Positions 1 through 10,260 of a stretch of 64,000 bases of DNA are shown here, piece after piece (the first letter of the stretch is position 1; the number at the start of each line of letters is the position of its first letter). Source of the stretch: Trichoderma breve (Eukaryota; Ascomycota; Sordariomycetes; Hypocreales; Hypocreaceae); the NCBI RefSeq assembly GCF_028502605.1, contig NC_079237.1, forward strand, positions 1,054,001-1,118,000. The letters run 5' to 3'. A program made the translations under genes and the position numbers. Under the pieces are notes generated by a model, which was given only the letters and a program-made list of their open reading frames with translations, did not search any database and was not told the DNA's origin.

Positions 1-107
1 TGCACGTTGTTAAAACTCCCATTTTGCCAACCAACTCCGCGTCCATAATTCGCCTATGCTCCTTCTACCAGAATCCTATGGTATTGGTGATTCGCCTATG
101 CTCCCTT

Positions 108-2405
108 CTACTGGAATCCGATGTTATTGGTACTGAACATTTGGTTCCAGTCATAGACGCCCGTGTCAACAATGGTGCACCAGTCCTGGCTGAGGTCCAT
201 CTGAAAGTCAAAGTCGCTAAACGTGGTATTGAGGAACTCGTTGGAGCTGAACTCGATTGTGTTTGCCTGCTGGGGCATGTAGTACGGATCTCCGGGGACG
301 GTTTTTTGCGGCGGCAGCGAGGATAATGAGACGGTGGACAGTTCGCTGGAGTCTATTAGTGAGGGTACATCTTGGATGCTGTTGGTATTGACGAGGCTGG
401 TGTCTGGTTTGTTGTTGTTGTTGTTGTTGTTGCCTTGAGTGATGCGTAGACGTCCAAAGTATGGTACGACGAGCACAAAGTCTTCTTGGACGTTGTAGTT
501 CCCGCAGCTGGCGGCTACGAGAGTCTCGAGCACTTCTGCGCTTTGTCTGGCGACGGTGCATTCTAGCAGGGCGTTTGTCTTTCGCAGTTCGCCAATGAGC
601 CGGTTGATGAGTTGCCAATCCTCCGAGTAGCCCGTGAGCGCTGCCGGCGATGAATCTCCGGACCCAGATAGGATGCCGAGAATGAGGGCGATGGTGGAGC
701 TGAAGATGATAAAGTCCATGATTTCACATTGTACAACTTCGGTCTTGGGCGAGCCACGCATGCGCAGGTAGGTCCTGAGGAGGCCGCGGCAGGCGTCCAT
801 GGCAGACAGGCGGCTGTGCTCGTAGCGGCGGTCAGTCTTGGCCTTGAGCATGTAGGGCAGGTGGATGTGCTTGAGAGTCGAGTAGAAGAAGATCTTGGCG
901 CCCTCCTCGGAGTAGACGGAGTCAGTCGTGGCTCCGGGGGAAAGAAGTTCGGCACCATCGGGTGGGAGGCTGTTCTTGAGTTCTTCCATGTCTTGGTCCA
1001 GCTGCACGGTTGCGGCATACGAGGCCTTTGCTGGGTTCTGGTTGCGCTCGACGATGCGGCCCATGATGATGCATAGACGACGATGGATTAGCATATTGTT
1101 GTCTAGGACTTCTGTGGGATCTTCCTTGGTTCCTCGGTCGGTGACTGCGGAAGGGAAGCCCAGCATGATACACAGCTGTCGCTCCACCATCCACGTATTC
1201 GCCCACAGCGTCTTGCGCTGGAAGTTTGCGCTGGGCTCGAGTCTGTCGAGGCCGACGAGGGTGGCGGCGCTGATGGCCTGGCGGATAGCAACCCAGGCTC
1301 TCTGCGGACGACCCATGTTAACGAGGACCTTGTGCAGCATCACGTAGCACTGCACGACCAGGACGCTCTCTTCGCCCTCGACGGCCAGCAGCACCGCCAC
1401 GAAGCGGATGTAGGCGTCAATGAGGACCTGGCGCGAGATGCTGGGGGAGACGATAATGTGCTTCCAGTTGCGCGGCAGCTGCTGGATGCAGAGGGTGAGG
1501 AAGAGCATGGCAGAGCAGAACTCGACGCCGCGGCCAAAGTTGAGGACCTGGTTGAAGTAGGCTTCGGCGTCGTCGATGCTGGTGTTTTGCATGGTGGCCG
1601 ACTGGTCCGGCGCGAAGAAGAAGGGCGGCCAGATGGCCCAGAACTTGTGTGATTCCTCGAGAATCAGGCGCAGCGTTCCTGGGTCGGGGATGGGCGGTCT
1701 GAAGGAGCTGAGGGACTCCTTCATTAGGTACACCATGGATGGATCCTCGGGATCGTCGTACAGCTCGCCGTCGCCGTCGCGGATCAGGAGAGCATCCCGG
1801 AAGAGATGGATCAAAGGAGCGTCTACGGCTGAGACAGACTTGTCGATGAGATCGGGGGGGCTGCTGCCAAGATCTTGGTCGATGGATCCCGGCGAGAAGA
1901 AGGATGATGACGGCGGGCCGGAGGGGAGCAGCGTGCCGGGGTTGCTGAGGGCGGTGCCGAAGTTGTAGGGCTGGCCGTTGGGAGAAGCCTCCGCCTGTAA
2001 GAGGCCGTGATTACGCAGATTCTTGATGACCTGGATAGCCCGGGCGTTGACGTCGGTGGAAGTAGAAGCTGCGGAGGTCGAAGCAGCCCCCGAGGCGGGC
2101 GAGTCGCCGGTGGGCTCGAGGGCATCGCAGATGCTGCCGACGAGGCCCTCGAGCTCAACCACGCGCCGGCGCAGGGCCGCGTTGTCCTCGGCCAGCTGAG
2201 CATGTGATTGCGACTGCGGGATCGTCTGCAGGCTCGTCTCCCGGTCTCGCGGACGCGGCTGCTGGGCCCGACACGGCGTCTGATGGAGCTCGCAGCCGTG
2301 GCAGACGGAGCTGTTGGTCGGGAAGACGCACCGGACCTTCCGGCGACGGCATTCGGCGCACGACTTGGTCCCCAGCCGCATCCGCCTGGCGGGCCGGTCG
2401 TCCAT
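108..2405 (-). CDS. Zn2Cys6 fungal transcription factor
   Basis: Predicted nuclear DNA-binding regulator of 765 residues on one uninterrupted exon. The six zinc-cluster cysteines are at about residues 16, 19, 26, 35, 38 and 45 (KSCAECRRRKVRC, then CHGCELHQTPC). A short helical heptad-like stretch follows, which is the usual dimerisation position, and the middle region from about residue 200 resembles the fungal-specific transcription factor domain. A run of seven Asn, encoded by a GTT/AAC repeat at 415-438, sits near the C-terminus. The frame is open to 2576, but I chose the ATG at 2405 because it lies just before the zinc cluster and the upstream residues look like leader. It is divergent from the peroxiredoxin-like gene across about 0.8 kb. 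Target genes cannot be inferred. Confidence 0.88.
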   Translation of the reverse strand: MDDRPARRMRLGTKSCAECRRRKVRCVFPTNSSVCHGCELHQTPCRAQQPRPRDRETSLQTIPQSQSHAQLAEDNAALRRRVVELEGLVGSICDALEPTGDSPASGAASTSAASTSTDVNARAIQVIKNLRNHGLLQAEASPNGQPYNFGTALSNPGTLLPSGPPSSSFFSPGSIDQDLGSSPPDLIDKSVSAVDAPLIHLFRDALLIRDGDGELYDDPEDPSMVYLMKESLSSFRPPIPDPGTLRLILEESHKFWAIWPPFFFAPDQSATMQNTSIDDAEAYFNQVLNFGRGVEFCSAMLFLTLCIQQLPRNWKHIIVSPSISRQVLIDAYIRFVAVLLAVEGEESVLVVQCYVMLHKVLVNMGRPQRAWVAIRQAISAATLVGLDRLEPSANFQRKTLWANTWMVERQLCIMLGFPSAVTDRGTKEDPTEVLDNNMLIHRRLCIIMGRIVERNQNPAKASYAATVQLDQDMEELKNSLPPDGAELLSPGATTDSVYSEEGAKIFFYSTLKHIHLPYMLKAKTDRRYEHSRLSAMDACRGLLRTYLRMRGSPKTEVVQCEIMDFIIFSSTIALILGILSGSGDSSPAALTGYSEDWQLINRLIGELRKTNALLECTVARQSAEVLETLVAASCGNYNVQEDFVLVVPYFGRLRITQGNNNNNNNKPDTSLVNTNSIQDVPSLIDSSELSTVSLSSLPPQKTVPGDPYYMPQQANTIEFSSNEFLNTTFSDFDFQMDLSQDWCTIVDTGVYDWNQMFSTNNIGFQ

Positions 2406-3207
2406 ATTGTGTGTGTCTGTTTCTGTATCTGGGAGTTTGCAGGCCAAACAAGGCAGCGTATCTCTCTCTTTCGTCCGGGTCTCGTCCACCGCTTGATTAT
2501 TATTGGGCTGTATGTATGGGAGGGCAGCTATGTCCGGTTGCGCTGGCGTTCGTTTAGCCGGGGGGGAAGCAAGCAATCTAGGCCTACTCCATAAGCTCGA
2601 CTGAGATTTGGCGTCGTTTCTTAGTAATATGCTCGAAGCTGGGGGAAGGTCTGACGTGATTGGTAGATGCTTGTCTTGCTCGTCGATCCTGGGGCGGACC
2701 AGTTCGGACGAAGACGCACGAGCTGGAATCTTTTGGCCATGGAGGTTTTGCCTTTTCCATCTACATAGTGTTTCGAACAGGCAATAGGTAACAGCGAATT
2801 CGCTCTGATTCGGCTTTCTATTCGGCTATGGGATTGGAAATCCTTACCGTGGAACTGACTCAGCTAGGATATGCCTATAGCTGTAGAGTGGGAGTAACCG
2901 AGCGAAGCGAGACAAGATCCTGAAGGAACCTGGAAACATTACAAAGCTCATTACCAAGTGGTTTACCAATGCGACATTGTTGGTAATGAATTGGAGGACT
3001 TGATTCATGAGGAATCATTGCTTTTCGTGTTATAAAATGTGGTGTAGTTGCCGGTCGAGAAATCTAGCATTCTCTAGACAGAGTCCTTCAATAGAATCAT
3101 CATTCAGAACAGCAGCCTCTAGCCTTTGTGGTTAATCATTTCAATCAGAGAAACTCATAAATTTTTCTTTTTTTTAATAATCGAAAACAGCCAAAAACAC
3201 CTACAAG
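2406..3207. promoter_or_regulatory. Divergent intergenic region, no gene seen
   Basis: About 800 bp separating the divergent zinc-cluster factor and peroxiredoxin-like gene. It should hold both promoters. I see a CT/T-rich stretch and an A-rich leader just before 3208, and no coding sequence or clear repeat. Confidence 0.5.
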
Positions 3208-3858
3208 ATGGCTACTACTCTCGCTGCTGGGCTCCAAGAGACTGCACAAGCTGTTGGCGGACAAATGCCCGAAGCTGTCAAGGCCGTTATCTTTGAGGCC
3301 AAAACCAACGTCGAAAAGACATTTGACGCCAAATCCACAATTCAGCCTGGCGAAAAGCTGCCCGATTTCATCCTCTCCGACGCTCGCGGCGTGCCAGTCA
3401 GCAGCATTGACCTCTTGGCTAAGGGTCCTCTTCTCATCATGTTCTACCGCGGCGGCTGGTGTCCCTTTTGCAACCTCACCCTGAGGGCTTACCAGCAGCG
3501 CCTGAAGGATTTCGAGGCCCGCGGTGTAACATTCGTTGCGATTACGCCGGAGCAGCCTGACGCCTCGCTCACCACTGCGGAGAAGAATGAGCTTGCGTTT
3601 CCGGTTCTGACTGATGACGGGCTCGAGCTTGCGCGAAAGCTACACATTGTCTGGAAACAATCGGACGACCTTGTTGAGACTTTGAACAAGGTGGGTGCGG
3701 ACCTGGAGAAGCGTCATGGCAACGACTCGCACGACATGGTGATTCCCACGACAATTCTGGTTGACGGGAAGGGCGTGGTGAGGAACATTTTCGCAGAGGC
3801 GGATTGGATGCAGAGACTCGAGCCGCAAGAGGCTGTCAACTGGGTGAATGCGCTGTAA
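3208..3858 (+). CDS. AhpC/TSA peroxiredoxin-like protein
   Basis: Thioredoxin-fold protein of 216 residues, intronless, probably cytosolic as no targeting signal is visible. The active-site region is FYRGGWCPFCNLTLRAY with cysteines at residues 85 and 88. This CPFC pair belongs to the PRX-like/AhpC-TSA branch rather than the PxxxTxxC signature of classical peroxiredoxins. A beta strand and turn resembling the thioredoxin cis-proline region follow (VIPTTILVDGKG, about 180-191). The role is presumably thiol-based peroxide or disulfide reduction, but the substrate is unknown. The start is supported by an A-rich leader directly upstream and by length typical of the family. Confidence 0.9.
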   Translation: MATTLAAGLQETAQAVGGQMPEAVKAVIFEAKTNVEKTFDAKSTIQPGEKLPDFILSDARGVPVSSIDLLAKGPLLIMFYRGGWCPFCNLTLRAYQQRLKDFEARGVTFVAITPEQPDASLTTAEKNELAFPVLTDDGLELARKLHIVWKQSDDLVETLNKVGADLEKRHGNDSHDMVIPTTILVDGKGVVRNIFAEADWMQRLEPQEAVNWVNAL

Positions 3859-4985
3859 AGATGGACCTGTGTTTGTTGAGCATGTTAGACAGCGTCTGGT
3901 CAGGGGTCGTGTTTCGCATCGATATAGACGATGCAGAATATGGAAATAGAACGACACAACAGAGAAATAGTATAAACCTTATTCTTTATTTGCTGATTAA
4001 GTGAGTGGGTTAGTAAGATAATAGGTAGGAAAATGAGTGAGTCTGTCAACATGTGATCGTGATTGAGTGAGTGGATTCACAACTCTTTTGCGTCACCGTA
4101 ACGGTCGCAACGGGCGCCCTTCCGCCGGCTCTATTGGCAGAAGCCAAACCGTATCTCGTTCGGAATGGAGAATATTGGTTTGCCGTGCATCATTGTGCAG
4201 CATACGAAGCTTGGCGCGGCGAACATGGAATCCCGCCAAAGCACTAACACCAACAACACAACAAACACCAACGATTCCCATCATGATGCGCCATTTCCAC
4301 GCAATCCAATCCCCTCATCCTTTGTACCGCCTGTTAGCGGCGATACGCTGGCCTCATCTGCACGCCAAGCAGGCTTAGATTAACCACCGTTGCATTATTG
4401 GACAATGCCTTGCGCTGACCCCTGACTATGGGCCGCGGATTGGTTGTGGTTGGGCGTGCCATGTCATCTTTTTTTATCCTTCCCGCGTCCACGGATCGGG
4501 CGATCCGGCGGCAAAGTTGGAATAGCTTTGGATAGCGTTCAGCTGCGCCCTGAAAAGCTGAGAGACGTGTGGTTACGTTTTGTTTTCTCAGCTCAATCCT
4601 GTTTTTCGTTTCTTTTTCTATTTCTTCTCCCCTACATTGTTCCTCTTTTTCTCTCTCGTTTGCGGTTCATTTATTTTTCTCTCGTTGTCTGCGTGCCAAT
4701 TCGTGCTGCGTCCGCCGTCTTGTTCTTGGATTTTTCTCAATTAGATCGGCTAGAGATTCTCGCTTTTTGTTCAGCTTTGATGTCCACAATTGCGCAAGAA
4801 TGATATTTCCTTGATCGCTTTGCTCCAATTACCCACAACGAAGATAGAGCCGCCGACGATCTTTACGACTTGGATTCAACACCGCTTCATCGCGAATCTC
4901 AAATTCCCAGGCGATCCGGCCCCACGTCAGCACCAATCTCACAAATCCCTGCTCTTTTGCCGATAAGAGAAGAAACGAAATCGTC
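3859..4985. other. Intergenic region, no gene seen
   Basis: About 1.1 kb between the convincing stop of the peroxiredoxin-like gene and the start of the GH128 gene. The last 500 bp (4440-4980) is CT/T-rich and then A-rich, as in a fungal promoter and 5' leader. Short open frames here have no protein-like character. Confidence 0.5.
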
Positions 4986-6008
4986 ATGACCAGACTTGCT
5001 CTTGCTCCCGTTCTGCTGCTCGCCGGCCTCGCCAGCGCTCAATCCTCTGATAAACGGGGCCTCGTATTCACGCCCAATGCCGATTGGCCCAGCGACAACC
5101 AGATTTGGGTGCAGAGTGGCAGTGATTTAACATGGTATTACAATTACCAGTCGCAGCCATCGCCGGATTACACCTCAATTTCGCAGGACCAGTTTGAGTT
5201 CGTGCCCATGATGTGGGGAGTTTCAGCCAACCTCAGTGACACGACATTCCTTTCACAGGTTCAGACTCTCATCAACCAGGGCACCAACATCACGCATGTG
5301 CTGGGTTTTAACGAGCCAGACGGCTCAACTAGCAACGGCGGGAGCGACATTCAGCCCAGAGATGCTGCTCAGGCCTGGGTGGCCAATTTTGAGCCTCTGG
5401 GCAAGATGGGCATCAAGCTGGGCTTGCCGGCGACTACTGGCGGACCCGACGGCATTCCATGGCTGAAGCAGTTTTTGGCGAATTGTTCTGATATTGTAAG
5501 CACTGGGAATCAGAAGAAGAATTGCACATTCGACTTTTTGCCTGTGCATTGGTATGACAACTTTGCCGGGCTGGCGTCACTTATTGGAGAGAGGAGGGCA
5601 ACGTGAGTCTTTTGCCGTACATCAATGTAGATGCATATACTGACGTTTGTGATGAACAGATGGCCTAATACCAGCATTTGGGTGACGGAATACGCATTTG
5701 CGAACCAAGATCTACAGACGACGCAAGAGTTCTTCAACCAGACTCTCGATTACTTTGGCAAGTTGGATTACATTGCCCGGTACACTTACTTTGGTGCCTT
5801 CCGCTCCAAGGTGTCCAACGTTGGACCCAATGCGTCGTTTTTGAACAATGGTGGCCGGCTGACTGACATTGGATCTTGGTACCTTGGCTTCGGCGCGACG
5901 AATGTTAAGCCTACAAGTACCAATGCGGCCTCGTCGACAAGCATCGTGTCAATTTGGACTGTTTCTGCGATTGGATTGATGGTGGTATATATGAATGGAC
6001 TGATTTAG
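4986..6008 (+). CDS. GPI-anchored GH128-type endo-beta-1,3-glucanase
   Basis: Secreted cell-wall glycoside hydrolase of the Glyco_hydro_cc/GH128 family (the yeast ASL1 family), 321 residues. Two exons, 4986-5602 and 5660-6008, are joined across a 57-bp GTGAGT...ACAG intron with matching phase. Residues 1-18 form a signal peptide ending ASA|Q, followed by the TIM-barrel catalytic core. The likely acid/base is Glu110 in GFNEPD and the nucleophile Glu216 in WVTEY. An HWYD motif lies between them. Several N-glycosylation sequons are present. The C-terminus is Ser/Thr/Asn-rich and then hydrophobic to the last residue, which predicts GPI attachment. The substrate is probably fungal beta-1,3-glucan, so a role in wall remodelling is likely. 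Confidence 0.9.
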
Positions 6009-6556
6009 ACTTTAGACGGTTTGGCTTAGTACTGAACGATCAAGATATGATTGTAATGACATGGAAACGAAACTGGTATGGTATATTGGTATATTGCGGA
6101 GTTTATGCGGGCATCTAATGGTAATGTATGACACTGTTGAATGGCATTTGTTGAATGGCATTTGGAAAGCAAGCATTATCGCAAATCTATATATGAAGGA
6201 GGGCTGTATTTTTACTTAGACATGAGAAAATTGTTACTGTATTGAACTTTGAGACACTGGTCACGGCAGTTCACGTTGACTTGGGAAAAGAAGCAGGGCA
6301 TACAGCTCACATTGACGTTAAAGAGCCAAAAAGATTTAGGTGAAAAATCACAACAAAAGTAAAAAAAAATATGGGATTTCCCCTTCGCTCTTCCTAGACG
6401 CGTATATGCACATACATTTTCCCCAGCTGCACAGCTCCTTCTCCTTCCACACACAACCATCACAAACCGTTTCCCAGACACGCCAGACCTAGGAACTTCC
6501 AAACAATCAATATTTATATGCCAATCAATATTCCTACACCAATCAACTGCTTCGCA
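6009..6556. other. Intergenic region, no gene seen
   Basis: About 550 bp of AT-rich DNA forming the 3' flank of the glucanase gene and the 5' flank of the decayed gene at 6557. No feature beyond short A/T runs. Confidence 0.4.
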
Positions 6557-7307
6557 ATGCCGTCAATAACGTACAAGAATAGAGACGGCTACCTCAGGTA
6601 TATTGAGGGAGACGGCCACTACGACAGAAATAATGAGGCAATGCCCACTATCTAGTTGAACCATGTTAGTTCTAGAGCCCAGCCCTAGCTGCTGTCTCGC
6701 AACATCTCTGCTAAGTTTCGTTTCCAGAAGGGCGAAGCCATCATCATGCCAGGAGAGCTTTTTTGCCGCTGGCGAGACGCGAACGGTGTTCTCTGTGACA
6801 GAGTATGGCATAACTTCTGCATCGTGGAAAAAACAACTACTAATCTAATCCGAGTATGAACCTTACTTTTGGCGAGACTCACTTCGATACCATTACCGAT
6901 ATATTCACGGACTCGATGTACCGATAAACGGAATAAAAGGCTTCACTACTGGATACCATAATCAACTTGATCGTAAGGTCGGCGTGGCTCTTGAGATTTT
7001 GGACATGGCTCTTGAGAATTTGGACATGGCTAAATGACTTCCTAGGTTGGTACACTGAAGTTGCGAATGGCGAAGATCCCAACTGGGTCCCCATAAATCC
7101 TGCTGATTTGACCTATGATGCTGCGATCGTAAGCGATTTGAAGTTATTTTCCGGGGTGTTTGCCTTCTAAATGTTAATTCTTGATAGAAAAACGCAGACG
7201 GTACTATGACGCTCACCCCCAAAAAGAAAATCTCCAAACAGAAGACCTCTAAACGGAAAACCGCCAAACGGAGAAGCCCCAAACGGAAAACCCGTAAACA
7301 GAAATAA
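6557..7307 (+). pseudogene. Spliced uncharacterised fungal protein with in-frame stops and Lys/Arg-rich tail
   Basis: I do not recognise a named family. A phase-consistent model has blocks 6557-6802, 6855-6972, 7046-7128 and 7188-7307, with introns starting GTATGG, GTAAGG and GTAAGC. Together they give 189 codons. The product reads like a real protein: an N-terminal DGYLRYIEGDG motif, a middle segment rich in W/Y/D/R, then GYHNQLDRWYTEV and PNWVPINPADL, ending in a basic tail of repeated TSKRKTAKRR-type units (7221-7304) that could bind nucleic acid. The first block contains two in-frame TAG codons (6653-6655 and 6686-6688) that no plausible intron removes, while all three later junctions are intact. 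I therefore call it a recently inactivated gene. An unrecognised extra intron is the alternative. Confidence 0.55.
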
Positions 7308-8136
7308 TTGTGAGCGAAGGCGTGGAATGTATACAGATGCGTGACGGATCCTCTAAAACGCCAGTCATGTAGAGGCTACCGTCAATCGCCCGTTTCCTCT
7401 TCATCTCGCACGTGGGGTACTCCAGCAGCAGCTCTCTCGATTATCCTTTGCGTTCTATCTCCAATATTAAGATATGCCATAATGTCAATGTGTAAAGAGG
7501 CTGAGAACACCTAGTTCGGCATATTTAACTGTTGGTATTACCACCTTTACGCCGGAGGGCTGTGGATGAGCGAGTAGGAGAGAAGCTGTTTGTGGAAGAT
7601 TGACGAGACAGGTAGCAATATATCGAGAAGAATGAAGCGATGGGTTGGGGCCTAGCATAAGCATTCTTAATCTATATGAACTTTTAGTCAACGACCTTTC
7701 ACCTGACTGCAGTGATTGTATTGCCAGTGACATGTATCTTGGACGGCGACGAGCTATTGGCATTCACCCGAAGACGGTAAAAATCTTGTACAGATATAAC
7801 TTATATCTCTCTAACCCAGTGCGTAAAATTCATTCAAATGAGCTTCATAGTCTGGTGAACCGCTGACACCTCCTTGGTTTCTGGGCCTGGAATAACAAAT
7901 CCCATACCCACTCGCTGGAAATAGCCATCTCTATCATCACTCGGTATCAGCAGCAAAACTGCATATGGCATCTTGACTGTTCGTTAGCTATTTCTCAACT
8001 GCCGTTCAACAATCAGTTTGTTCTCACCACATCTTTGCCGATCAATTTTTTTTGGTAAAGATCCTAAAGGTACTACAGAGATGCACAAATGAACCAAGTT
8101 AGTTTTCTCCTATCAATAGATAATGTTGTGCAAGGC
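7308..8136. other. Intergenic region, no gene seen
   Basis: About 830 bp between the decayed gene and the 3' end of the HET gene. AT-rich. Short open frames on both strands show no domain or splice pattern that I can support. Confidence 0.4.
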
Positions 8137-9901
8137 TTACTCTTTATAGTCTCTCCATTGTTTTAGAAAAAGAATATGCACTTTTGTATAATGGTCTCTG
8201 TCAAAGGCTGCTATGCCGATAATTCGAGTATGTCTGGAAACGATTTGGATCCAGTGCAACGAATCTTCCCTAAAAAACCCGAACAGAGATAGTAGATCCT
8301 GAAATATTCGCTTGCGAGTACGAGTAACTTTTCTCGACTTGATGATAGAAGTTCTCGATTGTGCCATGAAACCATCGACTTTTATAACTCCAGAGGACTC
8401 GAAAACGGCTCGTGTGTGGTGTATTGGCTGCCATTTGTTGCCAATTGCGACCAAGAAAAATTTCGTCCCTCCTCTAGAAGCCCAGGACCAGTGAGGCACA
8501 TCCGTCAAGTCTTCCGAAGCCTTTGCCATGCTCTCCATCATCCAGAGAAGCTGTTCTGAAATTCTTGATTCGAAGATACCGAGGCTATACTTGTCGTTGG
8601 TCCTCTTAAGATGCGCCTGAGCCAGTCCTTTCAAGGCCGCTAGGCGGTCTTTTTTGTAGGTGAAATTACGTAGGGAGTATTGCTCTAGTATTTCCTCCCA
8701 CACATCACCGCACTGTCCCATACCATAGTCGTCTCTTTCACCAGACTCGAACATTTTGCATTTCCATGTCATGCCAACGGGCATGTAATGCAAAACTCTC
8801 CGTGCCAGAATCCACTCCTGGAAAGCCCATCCTCTTTTAAACAGTGGCCCCCAATCTGGCGATTCTCTGCCATAGATACGCATCGAAAGCTTTATAGAGC
8901 CAGCCGCCTGCCCTTCCGCTGAATAATATGGAACTTCTACAGCAGTTGGGCATCTGGATTCGGTCGAAAAGCAGCCTTCTTTTGGGCTTGCAGCTCCTGA
9001 AGCCGCTATCACCAGGAATGCGTTCTGGTAAATTTCTGCCATTGTGTCAGACTCTCTCTTCCAGTCGCTCTCGTCTCCTTGTATGATGCAAAGGCTGTCG
9101 ATCCAGAGATAACGAATATCAAGCTCACGTGTAATAATGACGGCATCTTGGAAGGTCTTTGGCAGACTGCTGAATTGAATGCCTTTCCGATGATCTTTGA
9201 TGGTATCCCTCGTCGTCATAAGAGTTTGTGTACCTTCTGGGCCCCAACAGTAGCTGAGCGCGCAGAATTCTCCTCGCTGGCCGTTGGTTTCAAAGAGAGA
9301 AACAGACTCATGATTTAGGAGCCCAACGTCCAATATTCGGGTAGGAAGTTTGGGACCCGCAACCTCATCTAGCCAGGACTTAGAGAATGTGCCTTTACAT
9401 AAATCATGCTCTTGAGAGCATTTCTGAACCCAAGATCTGATGAAAGCGAACGCCTCCGGACAGCTGTCGCTTGGTAGAGGCGGCTCTGTGCAAAACTTTC
9501 CAGAGAGGGCAGCTGCTGAGCCTAACTGAAGTGTTAATACTGATGTAGACCTCTATCACTCAGGTAAGAAAGCATTTTGGCCGGAAGTTAGTTACCTTTA
9601 TCGCTCCAAACGTCTATCATGGTTTGACACTGTTTACCGTTGGAAAGTCCCACGTAAGTAAGGGGGATGCTAAATGGCTTTTTATGGAACGGAACGGCCT
9701 GTAGAAGAGATTTGAATAGTGATATGGCACTGCTTTCTGGGCATCGGCGAATGTGTAATCATATATCATTTTACACAGGCAGCAGTTCTGCGATTCCGCC
9801 CGCAGCCTGTCGACATCCCAGAAAGCATCCAGGCCAGGCCATGAATTAAGTCTCTCAGAAATGGCCCGGGCAAAACCATGACAGTCACGACACAGATCCA
9901 T
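8137..9901 (-). CDS. HET-domain (heterokaryon incompatibility) protein
   Basis: HET proteins act in fungal non-self recognition and trigger cell death on fusion of incompatible strains. The domain is clear: ALSYCWG near 9250, then LPKTFQDAVIITRELDIRYLWIDSLCI and the SDTMAEIYQNAFLVIAASGA segment. A Trp-rich C-terminal half follows and ends at 8137. The region before the domain (SWVQKCSQEHDLC, LPTRILDVG) continues in frame up to 9539. A 56-bp intron, 9540-9595, fits the phase. Upstream, the exon starting at 9901 carries a CCLCKMI motif, but the reading frame must shift by one base around 9720-9760 to reach the protein-like stretch PFSIPLTYVGLSNGKQC. I found no plausible intron there, so the allele may be frameshifted. 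Confidence 0.72.
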
Positions 9902-9974
9902 TTTAGACGTAAATAGGATTCCCTTCCAATCAATCTTGGTAATGGTGGTAAGAGTGAATCAAACTTCTAATGAG

Positions 9975-10260
9975 CTACGCAAGATTAAATGGTGGTATTT
10001 TATAACCTGAGAAGGCATATTCCATATCCCAAGGCATAATGTCGTTAGGCACCGTTGCTGCCTGATAATTCACCGCTGAACCGCATCTTGGAGTGTGGCA
10101 ATGCCTATTTGGTCGAAGGGCAGCATATTTAGTAGAGCCAATCCAACAACAACGGCACAAGGCTCGCCTTGTAAGCGAACTTCTCGCACTGTACTGCTCG
10201 CTGCCTCGCCATCCTGCCCAGTGGTAGAAAACGCAAGCGGGTAATGTACGTACATATAAT
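9975..10260 (-). pseudogene. Small gene relic, family unknown
   Basis: Two short protein-like segments occur in different minus-strand frames. One, near 10070-10205, contains VVVGLALLNMLPFDQIGIATL. The other, near 9980-10085, contains PNDIMPWDMEYAFSGYKIP. They adjoin, which suggests one former coding sequence broken by a frameshift. I cannot assign a family. It lies immediately upstream of the HET gene's start and could be chance, hence the low confidence. Confidence 0.25.
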
